This document shows, one piece after another, positions 15,535 through 23,731 of a stretch of 30,337 nucleotides of DNA (its first letter is position 1; every line of letters begins with the position of its first letter). A model generated the notes under the pieces. It ran no database searches and was not told the origin of the DNA. It saw only the letters and a program-made list of their open reading frames with translations. The DNA is from Bacteroidales bacterium UBA1754 (GTDB lineage Bacteria > Bacteroidota > Bacteroidia > Bacteroidales > Paludibacteraceae). A program made the translations under genes and the position numbers. The stretch is taken from positions 5,708 through 36,044 of the forward strand of contig DCHK01000048.1 in assembly GCA_002315615.1 (NCBI GenBank), read 5' to 3'.

Positions 15535-15553
15535 CCCAAAAACAAAATTTCAC

Positions 15554-15588
15554 AAAAAAAGCGAATGATTTTTCACTCGCTTTTTTTT
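15554..15588. terminator. Bidirectional terminator between the Dabb and AAA+ genes
   Basis: A7, then GCGA-A-TGA, a TTTT loop, TCA-C-TCGC, and T8. One mismatch (A-C) in an otherwise perfect stem. It serves the convergent Dabb and AAA+ ATPase genes. Confidence 0.9.
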
Positions 15589-15606
15589 GTAATATTGCCC
15601 TAACAT

Positions 15607-17373
15607 TTAGGCAGAAAAACCTATTCGTGCATACGAGCCACGTTTTAGTTTTTCGTCGCGACAAAGTTGCAACACAAAATCCAAATTGACCGATTCGTCG
15701 CTAAGCACTTCGTTCATTGTGGCTTTACGAACAATATTTTCAATTTCGCCACCCGAGAATTGATATGTACGTGCCAAAATACGATAATCGTTTTCTGCCA
15801 ATCCTGGCAATCTATTTTGCCAAATAGACATTTGTGCTTTTTCTGATGGTTTTTCAAACTCAATCTTGAAAAGGAATCGTCGCTCAAAAGCAGCATCCAA
15901 ATTATCTGCTAAGTTGGTGGTTGCAATAAGAATTCCCTCTAATTTCTCCAATTCCTCGAGAATGATGTTTTGAATTGCATTTTCTGTTTGTGCCACATTC
16001 GATGCATTTCCTTCTTTACGTTTGCTAAACAAAGCATCAGCCTCATTGAAAAGCAAAATCGGTTTTACGTCTTCATTTTTGCACATTTCGGCATAGTCGG
16101 TAAAAATACGCTTAATGATTTTTTCACTCTCGCCAAACCAACAAGATTTACTTGCAGAAATATCCACGTGATAGACTTTTCTACCTGTGCGACGTGCCAT
16201 TTGCATTACGGTTTCAGTTTTTCCCGTACCAGGCGCACCATAAAAAATGGCAGCAACACCTTTAGGCAATGATTTTTGCACAAGTCGTTCTTGCAATTTC
16301 TTAAAATTCTTTTCTTGTAAACTATTCTCCAAAAATGCGATTTTTCGACTCAATTCATCTTCAAAATAAAGTTGTTTTTCGGGAATTTTATCGACGTTAA
16401 TAAGTTTTTTTGAACTTTTCTTTTTGCTGAAAAGTTGAATATCGTCTTCCAAAAAGAATTCCTTTCCTTTTTCAGTTAGTTCCAAATTCGAATCATTGAA
16501 GAAACCTCCATCGCCTTTTTCTATCAATCCCGCAACTTGCAACGCATTTGTTTCGTCCATCAATTGTCGAGCCACTTTTATACGTGCCGATGTACGGTCG
16601 TAAATATCGTTTAGCGTTGACTCTATGTTTGTGGTTTGAAAAGGAGAACGTGCTTGCATCGAATCGTCGCAAATTTCATAGAACAAAGTTCTATCAGCAA
16701 TTTTTACTCGCATATCTACAAGTTTTTTTATCATTTGCACTTGCGGATTTTCCTCTTCGAGTACTTCTACATCTCGAAACAAAGAATCGGTAGAATCTCG
16801 TTCTTCAATCATATCCGAAACAATTTTGCAAAAGTCGTAGCGGTCGATTTTTTCCTGCTCTTTAATTTGAAATTTTTGCTTATTTTCCATTATAGCATTC
16901 ACAATTTCGGCGTTGATGAAATAATTTTCGCTATTTCTCGACCTTTTCATCGAAACGTAATGTTTGGCACGCAATTCTTTTATAGTATTTAAAATAGGAA
17001 ACGTGTTTATACCATCAATTCCAAAAAATCTTTGCAAATCGTCAATGTCAACCATTTGGTCGCGCTCGCCAACCTGAATAGCAAACAACGCCACAAATGT
17101 AACAGATTGCAACGGCGTACAGCCCAAATACTCCGAAACTAACATTACGACTTCCTTAATTTTCATCAATTTTTTCTCATCGAAACGCACTTTACCCTCT
17201 CCAAATCTTTTGTTAACAAGCACAGGTTCATCGGGTGCATCAAATTGCTCAGGGTCGATTACATTCAACACCGTTGTGTCTGAATCATCTAACTCCTTTG
17301 CTATAAAACGAAATGTTTTCAACCAATTTTTTCCGAACTCATTTACTTCCGTTTTTTCTGCTTTGTTTTTCAT
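15607..17373 (-). CDS. AAA+ ATPase (ATP-binding protein)
   Basis: A 588-residue protein. The first 340 residues have no motif I recognise but look helical and partly winged-helix-like (segment 85-160). The C-terminal AAA+ module (about 370-560) has Walker A GAPGTGKTE (379-387), Walker B PILLFNEADA (438-447) with Asn 443 where Asp is usual and Glu 444 retained, sensor 1 ATTN (484-487) and Arg-finger candidates FERRF (496-500). The closing TYQFSGGEIENIVRKA is the lid helix typical of the CDC48/spastin-like AAA clade, so a protein-remodelling role is likely; the substrate is unknown. Upstream on the same strand lie a hairpin-rich spacer and a WYL regulator. Confidence 0.85.
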   Translation of the reverse strand: MKNKAEKTEVNEFGKNWLKTFRFIAKELDDSDTTVLNVIDPEQFDAPDEPVLVNKRFGEGKVRFDEKKLMKIKEVVMLVSEYLGCTPLQSVTFVALFAIQVGERDQMVDIDDLQRFFGIDGINTFPILNTIKELRAKHYVSMKRSRNSENYFINAEIVNAIMENKQKFQIKEQEKIDRYDFCKIVSDMIEERDSTDSLFRDVEVLEEENPQVQMIKKLVDMRVKIADRTLFYEICDDSMQARSPFQTTNIESTLNDIYDRTSARIKVARQLMDETNALQVAGLIEKGDGGFFNDSNLELTEKGKEFFLEDDIQLFSKKKSSKKLINVDKIPEKQLYFEDELSRKIAFLENSLQEKNFKKLQERLVQKSLPKGVAAIFYGAPGTGKTETVMQMARRTGRKVYHVDISASKSCWFGESEKIIKRIFTDYAEMCKNEDVKPILLFNEADALFSKRKEGNASNVAQTENAIQNIILEELEKLEGILIATTNLADNLDAAFERRFLFKIEFEKPSEKAQMSIWQNRLPGLAENDYRILARTYQFSGGEIENIVRKATMNEVLSDESVNLDFVLQLCRDEKLKRGSYARIGFSA

Positions 17374-17453
17374 AATTTTATTGTTTTAATTGATTAACTA
17401 CAAATGAATTACACACAATCATCATAACGTAATTGCGTACAAGAGATAAACAC

Positions 17454-17624
17454 TCAAAGGCGACAAGAATTCAAACCGCCTTGATAGTTTTTTAATAAAA
17501 AATGGAAACTTTGTGGGTCAAGACACTTATTTTTTTCAAAAAAGACTTGTGTCAACCCGTTTTGCGAAACCCATTCGTGCAACGAATGAAAAAAAATTCG
17601 CACTCTGACTTTGCGTTTTTTCAT
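17454..17624 (-). CDS. Possible 56-residue ORF in the leader of the AAA+ gene
   Basis: ATG 17624 to TGA 17454 encodes a basic, then mixed, 56-residue peptide (starting MKKRKVRVRIFFHSLHEWVS, ending YQGGLNSCRL). It follows a TATATTTG -7 element by 32 bases, which is a natural place for a start codon. I recognise no domain. Its sequence is dictated largely by inverted repeats in the DNA (for instance the CATTCGT/ACGAATG palindrome encodes HSLHEW), so the frame may be a by-product of a structured repeat element rather than a gene. An in-frame extension to ATG 17681 crosses the promoter. Confidence 0.3.
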   Translation of the reverse strand: MKKRKVRVRIFFHSLHEWVSQNGLTQVFFEKNKCLDPQSFHFLLKNYQGGLNSCRL

Positions 17625-17671
17625 ATTTTCTAATTGTTTAATTGTTAAATATGACGCAAATATACAGAGTG
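17457..17671. repeat. Intergenic element with four successive inverted repeats
   Basis: The 327-bp gap between the AAA+ gene and the WYL gene holds four stems: AAGGCG/CGCCTT (17457-17462, 17477-17482); GGGT..GACAC/GTGTC.ACCC (17515-17526, 17549-17558); GCGAA..CATTCGT/ACGAATG..TTCGC (17564-17578, 17582-17601); and CACTCTG..TTTGCGT/ACGCAAA..CAGAGTG (17601-17616, 17654-17671). This could be a structured RNA leader of the AAA+ gene, a MITE-like repeat, or both. The remainder of the gap is A/T-rich with nothing else I can name. Confidence 0.6.
17657..17664 (-). promoter_or_regulatory. Putative -7 element upstream of the AAA+ gene
   Basis: Minus-strand TATATTTG matches TAnnTTTG. It would produce a leader of about 275 bases running through the hairpin-rich element before the AAA+ start codon. 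It lies in the arm spacing of the last inverted repeat. Confidence 0.45.
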
Positions 17672-17700
17672 CAAATGCCAAATAATGGCAGTGATTTATT

Positions 17701-18633
17701 TTATTTTTTAGTTTTGTATAATTTTGCCATTTTATTTATTCTTTCGGCAAATTCATTGCGTAACCATTTGGGAGTCAGCACTTCTACTTCATCCATATAT
17801 TGAATTAAATACTGTTTAAATTCGGTATTTGGGTACAAATTGAATTCAAAAATAGAAAATTCGTCATTTTTTTTGATTTCTTTTTGCGAATTGTGAATAG
17901 GCAAACTGCGCAGATAATCTCTTTGCTTTCCAAAAACTTTCACTTGAACATTTTCTGGAGATCCTAAAGCATAACTAACACCATAAATATTGTCAAAATA
18001 TTTATGATACTTAACTTTTTTGTCTAATTTGAATTTTCTATCGGCAGGAGTTATTTTTTCTACACGATCGAGTGCAAAGACTCTTATTTCTTTTTTTTCT
18101 TCGGCAAAAGCCAAAACATACCAACGTTGTCTGAATACTTTAAGACAATATGGGTAAATGTGATACGTATTACTATGTTCGCCAAAACTACAATGAACCA
18201 TTTCAAGAACCTCACGTTCGCGAATAGCACTGATAATAGTGGACAAATACTGATTTCCTGACGGAATCGTTTCAAAGAAAACGCATTTTTTCAAATCTAA
18301 ATCTTTGCTCTCGTGCAAAATACTATTGATGGCAAGCGAGTCGCAAACCCACTTCTTTTTATTCTCATCCATCTCGTCCCTATTGATTGAATATGTTTTA
18401 GAAGTGGTAGAATAATTTATATCAATATCAAACATTTCTTCCACTGCATTTCTCCATCTATAAAAAGTACGATCTGGAATTCCATCTGACTTAGTATCGT
18501 TATATTGGCATACTGACCACGCTTTGTCAATATCTTCTTTCGACACTTGCCCCCTTGAGTAAATAGTTTGCATCAACCACATATAGCAACTATAAAGGGT
18601 CGATTCTTTCATTTTTCCAATTTCACTACTCAT
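17701..18633 (-). CDS. WYL-domain transcriptional regulator
   Basis: A 310-residue regulator. The N-terminal 85 residues look like a helical DNA-binding domain (KEDIDKAWSVCQYN...IPDRTFYRWRNAVEEMFDIDINY). The WYL domain covers about 130-215 (SAIREREVLEMVHCS, HIYPYCLKVFRQRWYVLAFAEEKKEIRVFALDRVEKI), followed by a C-terminal WCX-like extension (QVKVFGKQRDYLRSLPIH to WLRNEFAERINKM). WYL proteins sense ligands, often nucleotides or nucleic acids, and several control phage-defence genes. It lies upstream of the AAA+ ATPase gene on the same strand and may regulate it. ATG 18612 (MKESTLYS) is an alternative start. Confidence 0.88.
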   Translation of the reverse strand: MSSEIGKMKESTLYSCYMWLMQTIYSRGQVSKEDIDKAWSVCQYNDTKSDGIPDRTFYRWRNAVEEMFDIDINYSTTSKTYSINRDEMDENKKKWVCDSLAINSILHESKDLDLKKCVFFETIPSGNQYLSTIISAIREREVLEMVHCSFGEHSNTYHIYPYCLKVFRQRWYVLAFAEEKKEIRVFALDRVEKITPADRKFKLDKKVKYHKYFDNIYGVSYALGSPENVQVKVFGKQRDYLRSLPIHNSQKEIKKNDEFSIFEFNLYPNTEFKQYLIQYMDEVEVLTPKWLRNEFAERINKMAKLYKTKK

Positions 18634-18658
18634 ATTCTTTCATTTTTAAGATTCGCAA

Positions 18659-18666
18659 CAAAAGTA
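18659..18666 (-). promoter_or_regulatory. Putative -7 element of the WYL regulator gene
   Basis: Minus-strand TACTTTTG matches TAnnTTTG, 25 bases before the start codon, with TTTG 17 bases upstream (slightly short spacing). A second match, TATCTTTG (18681-18674), lies just upstream. Confidence 0.5.
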
Positions 18667-18688
18667 TCAATCACAAAGATATGCAAAT

Positions 18689-18721
18689 AAAAAAAACTAC
18701 AAGCCATTTCTTGTAGTTTTT
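18689..18721 (-). terminator. Terminator after tRNA-Ser
   Basis: ACTACAAG (18696-18703) and CTTGTAGT (18710-18717) form a perfect stem extended by A-T pairs, with a 6-base loop; on the minus strand it is followed by T8. It starts directly after the encoded CCA of the tRNA, so it ends the pheT-tRNA transcript. Confidence 0.88.
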
Positions 18722-18722
18722 A

Positions 18723-18812
18723 TGGCGGAAAGTGAGGGATTCGAACCCCCGGTACAGTTACCCGTACACCGCATTTCGAGTGCGGCCCGATCGACCACTC
18801 CGGCAACTTTCC
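18723..18812 (-). tRNA. tRNA-Ser (anticodon CGA)
   Basis: A 90-base class II tRNA including an encoded CCA. Acceptor stem GGAAAGT pairs with ACTTTCC; the discriminator base is G as usual for serine. The anticodon arm is CCGCA-CTCGAAA-TGCGG, giving CGA, which reads UCG. A long variable arm (GTACGGGTAACTGTAC type pairing) and the T arm GGGGGTTCGAATCCCTC follow. It lies 16 bp after pheT on the same strand and ends in a terminator. Confidence 0.96.
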
Positions 18813-18828
18813 TTTGCCTATTTCACTT

Positions 18829-21288
18829 TTAACGCAACTTGGCGTCAAGTTTGGTCTCAAGATTCTTCTGAATCTTCTGCATTATGGCATCTATCTGCGA
18901 ATCGGTGAGCGTTTTTTCCTCATCTTGCAAGATAAACGTTACTGCATACGATTTTTTGTTTGCTTCCAAATTTTTACCTTGGTAAACATCGAACAAAGAT
19001 ACATCTTTTAATAGTTTTTTCTCCGTTTCGAATGCTATTTTTTCTATATCTGCAAAATTTATTTTCACATCGACAAGCAACGACAAGTCGCGTTTCACTT
19101 CTTGCGTCTTTGGCAATTCTTTGTAAGTAATTCCGTTATTCTTTGTCTCGGCAATTAAATTCTTCCAATTGAAATCAGCGTAATATACTTCTGCATCAAT
19201 GTCAAATTTCTTTGTCTGCTCGGCTGATACAACGCCATAAATTGCCAACACTTTTTTATTTCGTGTGGAAACACGTATTGCCTCTGACAAAGTATCGTCA
19301 GAAAATTCTTCGGTGATCAAGTTATTCAAATTATATCCTAAACGACGGAAAATATTTTCGACGTGTGCTTTCAGTTCATAAACCGATGTTTTTTCTTGCT
19401 TGCGCATCCAAGTTTGAGGTGCTTTGTTACCCGTCAACCAAAGTGCAAAATGTGGTTCTTCGCTATATGCCGAAAGCGAATGTTCTTCTTTACGATTTTC
19501 TTCGTGGAAGAAATAACAATTTCCAAACTCATAGAATTTCAAGTCAGAATTTCGGCGATTTATATTTCGCGAAAGGTTTTCCATTCCGCCAAAGAACAAT
19601 GTTTGACGCAAAACGCCCAAATCGCTACTCAACGGATTCATAATCTTCACCGAATTGACCAAAGGATAGGTTTTCGACTGCTCGTAGTACGAAACTTTTG
19701 TGAGTGAATTATTCAACACTTCGTTGAAACCACAAGCGGTAAGTTGCTCTGAAATAACGTTCTGCAATTTGTTGCTATCTGGTTTTTGCGAATATACAAG
19801 CGAAGATTTCACTTGAGTTCCTGGAATTACATTGTTGTAACCATAAATTCGCAAAATATCTTCTATCACATCCACATCGCGCTCTACATCAACACGATAG
19901 GCAGGAATTGAAAGTGTAAGCGAAGTTTCGTCTTCTTTCAAAATTTCCATTTCCAACGCAGCAAGGATAGATTTTACTTTTTCTTTTGAAATTTCCTTTC
20001 CGATGAGCGAATTTATTTTTTCGTAAGTAATGAAAACTTCTTTATTCTCAATCTTATTTGGATAAATATCGAAAACATCGCAAGAAATTTCACCACCTGC
20101 CAATTCTTTTACAAGCAAAGCAGCAAATTTAAGTACATAAAGTGTGCTGTTTGGGTCGCAACCACGTTCGTAGCGGAAAGAAGCGTCGGTATTCAAACCG
20201 TGGCGACGCGCTGTACGACGAATGTTTACAGGATTGAAATATGCTGCTTCGAGAAATACGCCTTTCGATACTTCTGTTACGCCCGAATCTTGTCCACCAA
20301 AAACACCTGCAATGCACATTGGTTCTTTTTCGTTGCAAATCATTAAATCTTCGGCACTCAACTTGCGTTCAACTCCATCAAGTGTAACGAATTTTGCACC
20401 TTCTACTGCTTTCTTTACAATGATTTTATTACCTGCAACTTTTGCCAAATCAAACGCGTGCATTGGCAAACCAAAACTATGCAAGATATAGTTGGTAATA
20501 TCCACCACATTGTTGATAGGACGTAGTCCGATAATACGCAAAGCATTCTGCAACCAATCGGGAGATTCTTTCACCTCAACGCCAGTGATTGCCACGCCAC
20601 AATAACGTGGACAAGCATCGTGGTCTTCTACCGTAACGGATACGTTTGCATTATGATTTTCTACTTTGAAAGCATCGACCGTTGGTTTTTTCAATTCCAC
20701 CGATTTGTCCGTTTGCACGAGATAGGCAGCCAAATCTCGTGCTACGCCAAAGTGAGACGCTGCATCAATACGGTTTGGTGTAATATCTACCTCTATCACA
20801 TAATCGCTCTGAATGTTGTAGTAATCTTTGGCAAGCGTACCAACTTTCACATCGGCAGGCAATTCGATGATGCCATCGTGACTTGAACCAATACCTATTT
20901 CATCTTCGGCGCAAAGCATTCCGTTTGATTCTACACCACGCAATTTTGATTTCTTAATGGTAAAACATTCTTCGCCATCGTACAACTTCGTGCCAAGCGT
21001 AGCAACTATTGTTTTAAGTCCTGCACGACAATTGGCAGCACCACAAACTATTTGTTGCAATTCGCCAGTACCGATGTTTACTTGTGCTATATGCAAATGG
21101 TCGGAATTAGGATGATTTTCGCAAGTAACAACCTCGCCCACAACCAAACCTTCGAGACCACCTTTTATGGTTTGAATTTCTTCAACTGTACCAACTTCCA
21201 AACCGATAGAAGTAAGAATTTTTGCCACTTCATCAGCCGAAAGGGTTGTATTTACGTATTGTTTTAACCAATTATAAGAAATATTCAT
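18829..21288 (-). CDS. pheT: Phenylalanine--tRNA ligase, beta subunit
   Basis: An 819-residue PheRS beta chain. The order is: N-terminal MNISYNWLKQYVNT, EMAP-type tRNA-binding domain (GLVVGEVVTCENHPNSDHLH, about 40-150), B3/B4 editing region, B5 domain (about 400-470), core, and the C-terminal anticodon-binding ferredoxin fold (KTQEVKRDLSLLVDVK to the end). It charges tRNA-Phe with the alpha chain PheS, whose gene is not in this window, a split common in Bacteroidota. ATG 21288 is the start; the open frame runs 81 codons further upstream but that part is unlike PheT and crosses the promoter region. tRNA-Ser follows 16 bp on. Confidence 0.96.
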   Translation of the reverse strand: MNISYNWLKQYVNTTLSADEVAKILTSIGLEVGTVEEIQTIKGGLEGLVVGEVVTCENHPNSDHLHIAQVNIGTGELQQIVCGAANCRAGLKTIVATLGTKLYDGEECFTIKKSKLRGVESNGMLCAEDEIGIGSSHDGIIELPADVKVGTLAKDYYNIQSDYVIEVDITPNRIDAASHFGVARDLAAYLVQTDKSVELKKPTVDAFKVENHNANVSVTVEDHDACPRYCGVAITGVEVKESPDWLQNALRIIGLRPINNVVDITNYILHSFGLPMHAFDLAKVAGNKIIVKKAVEGAKFVTLDGVERKLSAEDLMICNEKEPMCIAGVFGGQDSGVTEVSKGVFLEAAYFNPVNIRRTARRHGLNTDASFRYERGCDPNSTLYVLKFAALLVKELAGGEISCDVFDIYPNKIENKEVFITYEKINSLIGKEISKEKVKSILAALEMEILKEDETSLTLSIPAYRVDVERDVDVIEDILRIYGYNNVIPGTQVKSSLVYSQKPDSNKLQNVISEQLTACGFNEVLNNSLTKVSYYEQSKTYPLVNSVKIMNPLSSDLGVLRQTLFFGGMENLSRNINRRNSDLKFYEFGNCYFFHEENRKEEHSLSAYSEEPHFALWLTGNKAPQTWMRKQEKTSVYELKAHVENIFRRLGYNLNNLITEEFSDDTLSEAIRVSTRNKKVLAIYGVVSAEQTKKFDIDAEVYYADFNWKNLIAETKNNGITYKELPKTQEVKRDLSLLVDVKINFADIEKIAFETEKKLLKDVSLFDVYQGKNLEANKKSYAVTFILQDEEKTLTDSQIDAIMQKIQKNLETKLDAKLR

Positions 21289-21314
21289 AACGATATCTTT
21301 TCTAAAAATTCTCG

Positions 21315-21322
21315 CAAATTTA
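21315..21322 (-). promoter_or_regulatory. Putative -7 element of pheT
   Basis: Minus-strand TAAATTTG matches TAnnTTTG, 26 bases before the pheT ATG. It confirms that the longer open frame upstream is not coding. Confidence 0.55.
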
Positions 21323-21445
21323 CAATTTATTTTACTGATTTGAAAACTTAAAGTTTTGAAAATAGTACGAACACACAAAATATCACACCAATCTAACAAA
21401 ACGAACGATGCACCCCACACTTTTCGCTTTTGAAAAAAGATTTCG

Positions 21446-21453
21446 TAACTTTG
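21446..21453 (+). promoter_or_regulatory. Putative -7 element of the MORN-repeat gene
   Basis: TAACTTTG matches TAnnTTTG, 26 bases before the ATG at 21480. The -33 region is only T-rich. Confidence 0.5.
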
Positions 21454-21479
21454 CAAGTGTTTAATAATGTTTATGCCGT

Positions 21480-23399
21480 ATGAAAAAGTTTCTATTCTTC
21501 TCGTTATTGATTTCGATTGGTGCTTCGGCACAAAATATGTCGCTCAGCGACTTGCAGAAAGTGTTTGAAATAAATTCTGCCGAATCTGCCAACCAATATC
21601 TCACACAAAAGCATTGGATATACTTCGACTCGAAAATTAACGACACCAACTCGCTCTGCCAACTATCATACAAAGAGGGTGCGCCAGATAGCATCAACGA
21701 CAACGGACTTTATGGAATGGGCGACCTCGACCTTTATTTTTCGCCAGACAATACTTTTGGTAAAATTCATTACCGACCAAGCAACAAACGAAACGCCATT
21801 GCTTCCATTCAAAACGAGATTATAGAAAACGGATTTTTCAAATTCAAAAAAGACTCTGTCTTTGCTAACTATTTTATTACAAAATTCTACGAAAACAAAG
21901 ATTTTTATCTTTACATAGAAACACAAAACAACTTCACACCAGGAACTTTTCCTTTCTACAACATAGTGATAACCAGAAAATTCAGTTATTGGGACATTGA
22001 AGAAAAAACGCGAAGCAACGACGACGGAACTTTCACAAAATTCACACTCAAAAATGGCGAACTCAACGGCAACATCGTATCATACTATCCTTCGGGCGAA
22101 TTGAAATCTATCGGCAAATATTCTGCTGGCAAAAAACACGGGAAATGGACAAATTTCTACCAAAATGGCAGTACAGAATCTGAAATGAATTACAACAACG
22201 GCAAGTTGAATGGCACAATGATTACCTACGCCAACGACGAAAATAACATTGTCAGAAAAACAATTTCAAACTACACCGACGACCAACTTGATGGTAAAGT
22301 TGAGATGAAAGACATCAACGATAGCACCATCTACTTTGTCAATTACAGCAAAGGCGAAAAGAATGGCGCTTGCCACGAAGCCATCGGCGACTCCGTAATT
22401 ATAGGTTCATACCAAAATGGATTGCTCAATGGTGAGTGCAAAATAATTTACACCCCTACACAAAAAGCCAACGAACAGTTGAAAGAATACAACCTTTTCA
22501 TCGACGAAAACGGCAATGTATCAAACAAAATGGGCGACATTATAGAGAAAACCCTAAAAGAAGCGAAAGTCACCCGTGGCGCAAATATTGTATCTCTTTC
22601 GGCTACATCAGAAGGAAAATACGTAGAAGGCAAGAAAAACGGACTTTGGGAAACTACAGAAACATTTGTAGGAATTGATTCTATTGATTCTTACAAAGAC
22701 AGACTTATCTGTAAAACCACATACGAACAAGGCGAACCTGTAGGCGAATATTTATCGTATGTAGAAAGCAGACCAGAACTTGCAACCAAAGGACAATACA
22801 AAAACGGACTGAGAGATGGCAACTGGACTACAGCACTCGACGATGACAAGGCAGAAGCAACTTTCAGCAACGGAACTTTGAAAACGTTGTCTCTTTTCGA
22901 CAACGGAAGCGAAAGTACTGTGCCATACGCAAAATACGAATTTTTACACAAAAAACTCATCCTCACACAACGCTACGAAGGCGGAATGGTGCTACAAGAA
23001 TACAATTACGACAATTCTGTAGATTTCGACAATCTTTCTCTGGGCAACCTAAAACGACTCACGCAAGACGAAAATGCCAACGGAGCAATAGAAATGTACG
23101 AAAACGACAGTCTTGTAATGTCTGGCTCAATGAAAGGCATCAAGAAAGTTGGTCTGTGGAAATGGTTCGACTACAAGCAAGGCGTGATTACCGAGCAGAA
23201 TTTTGACACCAAATATCCACAGAAATACTACAATATGGACAAAACGCCTTACACAGGAAAATTCAGCATTAACCACGACAAATACACCGAAGAAAGATAC
23301 ATCAAAAATGGTATCCAAAACGGCACAACCCAATTCATTGAAAAAACCTCAGGAAAAGTAGTGAAGAAAACGAAATACAAAAACGGGTACGAGAAGTAA
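21480..23399 (+). CDS. Exported MORN-repeat (antitoxin YwqK-like repeat) protein
   Basis: A 639-residue protein with a signal peptide MKKFLFFSLLISIGASAQ, probably cut after the AQ. The rest carries many copies of the MORN_2-type unit G(x)NGxxxxYYxxGxLxxxxxYxxGxxxGxW: for example GELNGNIVSYYPSGELKSIG, KYSAGKKHGKWTNFYQNG, YNNGKLNGTMITY, and later YEQGEPVGEYLSY, QYKNGLRDGNWT, MKGIKKVGLWKWFDY and the last YIKNGIQNGTTQF. Such repeats form beta-hairpin rods; exported Bacteroidota versions are often of unknown function. There is no C-terminal sorting domain that I can see. The gene ends with a degenerate heptamer tract. Confidence 0.82.
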   Translation: MKKFLFFSLLISIGASAQNMSLSDLQKVFEINSAESANQYLTQKHWIYFDSKINDTNSLCQLSYKEGAPDSINDNGLYGMGDLDLYFSPDNTFGKIHYRPSNKRNAIASIQNEIIENGFFKFKKDSVFANYFITKFYENKDFYLYIETQNNFTPGTFPFYNIVITRKFSYWDIEEKTRSNDDGTFTKFTLKNGELNGNIVSYYPSGELKSIGKYSAGKKHGKWTNFYQNGSTESEMNYNNGKLNGTMITYANDENNIVRKTISNYTDDQLDGKVEMKDINDSTIYFVNYSKGEKNGACHEAIGDSVIIGSYQNGLLNGECKIIYTPTQKANEQLKEYNLFIDENGNVSNKMGDIIEKTLKEAKVTRGANIVSLSATSEGKYVEGKKNGLWETTETFVGIDSIDSYKDRLICKTTYEQGEPVGEYLSYVESRPELATKGQYKNGLRDGNWTTALDDDKAEATFSNGTLKTLSLFDNGSESTVPYAKYEFLHKKLILTQRYEGGMVLQEYNYDNSVDFDNLSLGNLKRLTQDENANGAIEMYENDSLVMSGSMKGIKKVGLWKWFDYKQGVITEQNFDTKYPQKYYNMDKTPYTGKFSINHDKYTEERYIKNGIQNGTTQFIEKTSGKVVKKTKYKNGYEK

Positions 23400-23420
23400 G
23401 AATCGAGAAACGAGAAAAAA
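23393..23420 (+). repeat. Degenerate heptamer tandem tract at the end of the MORN gene
   Basis: Four consecutive 7-bp units: GAAGTAA, GAATCGA, GAAACGA, GAAAAAA. As at era, the stop codon is the end of the first unit, and two units (GAAACGA, GAAAAAA) are identical to units there. Confidence 0.65.
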
Positions 23421-23432
23421 GATAATATTTTG

Positions 23433-23463
23433 TTTGCAAGACTGTAGATTTTACATACCTTTG
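23433..23463 (+). promoter_or_regulatory. Promoter of the putative toxin-antitoxin pair
   Basis: TTTG (23433-23436), 19-base spacer, TACCTTTG (23456-23463). Both elements fit the Bacteroidota promoter consensus; the first ATG is 40 bases further on. Confidence 0.72.
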
Positions 23464-23503
23464 ACAAAGATATTGGAGATTTATATTTAATAGATTTAAC
23501 AAA

Positions 23504-23731
23504 ATGTCGTATTCACAAGCAGCTCAATTAGAAATATTAAATGCAGCGGCAAGCATCTCTACAAAAGCAGAATTTGAGGAGTTTCGCAATTTAATTGCCC
23601 ATTTTTTCGCTTCTAAAGCTCAAAAAGCGATAGACGAATTATGGGAAAATGGTTCTATTAACGAACAAACTATCGACAAGTGGGGGAAAGAGCATTTAAG
23701 AACTCCTTATCATGCAAACAATCGTTCTTGA
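23504..23731 (+). CDS. Small protein, putative antitoxin of a PIN-domain pair
   Basis: A 75-residue mostly helical protein (SQAAQLEILNAAASI, then EFEEFRNLIAHFFASKAQKAIDELWENGSI, and a tail EQTIDKWGKEHLRTPYHANN). I do not recognise a family. It overlaps the PIN gene by 20 bases, has its own promoter, and its C-terminus KWGKEHLRTPY resembles the toxin-binding tails seen on antitoxins paired with PIN toxins. The antitoxin call is therefore from context; no DNA-binding fold is visible by eye. Confidence 0.6.
   Translation: MSYSQAAQLEILNAAASISTKAEFEEFRNLIAHFFASKAQKAIDELWENGSINEQTIDKWGKEHLRTPYHANNRS

Noticed and set aside
17625..17681. 19-codon N-terminal extension of the small ORF to ATG 17681
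   Set aside because: It crosses the TATATTTG promoter element and the last inverted repeat.
21289..21531. 81 extra codons upstream of pheT in the same frame
   Set aside because: The conserved PheT N-terminus starts at ATG 21288, a -7 element lies at 21322-21315, and the extension runs into the divergent MORN gene.
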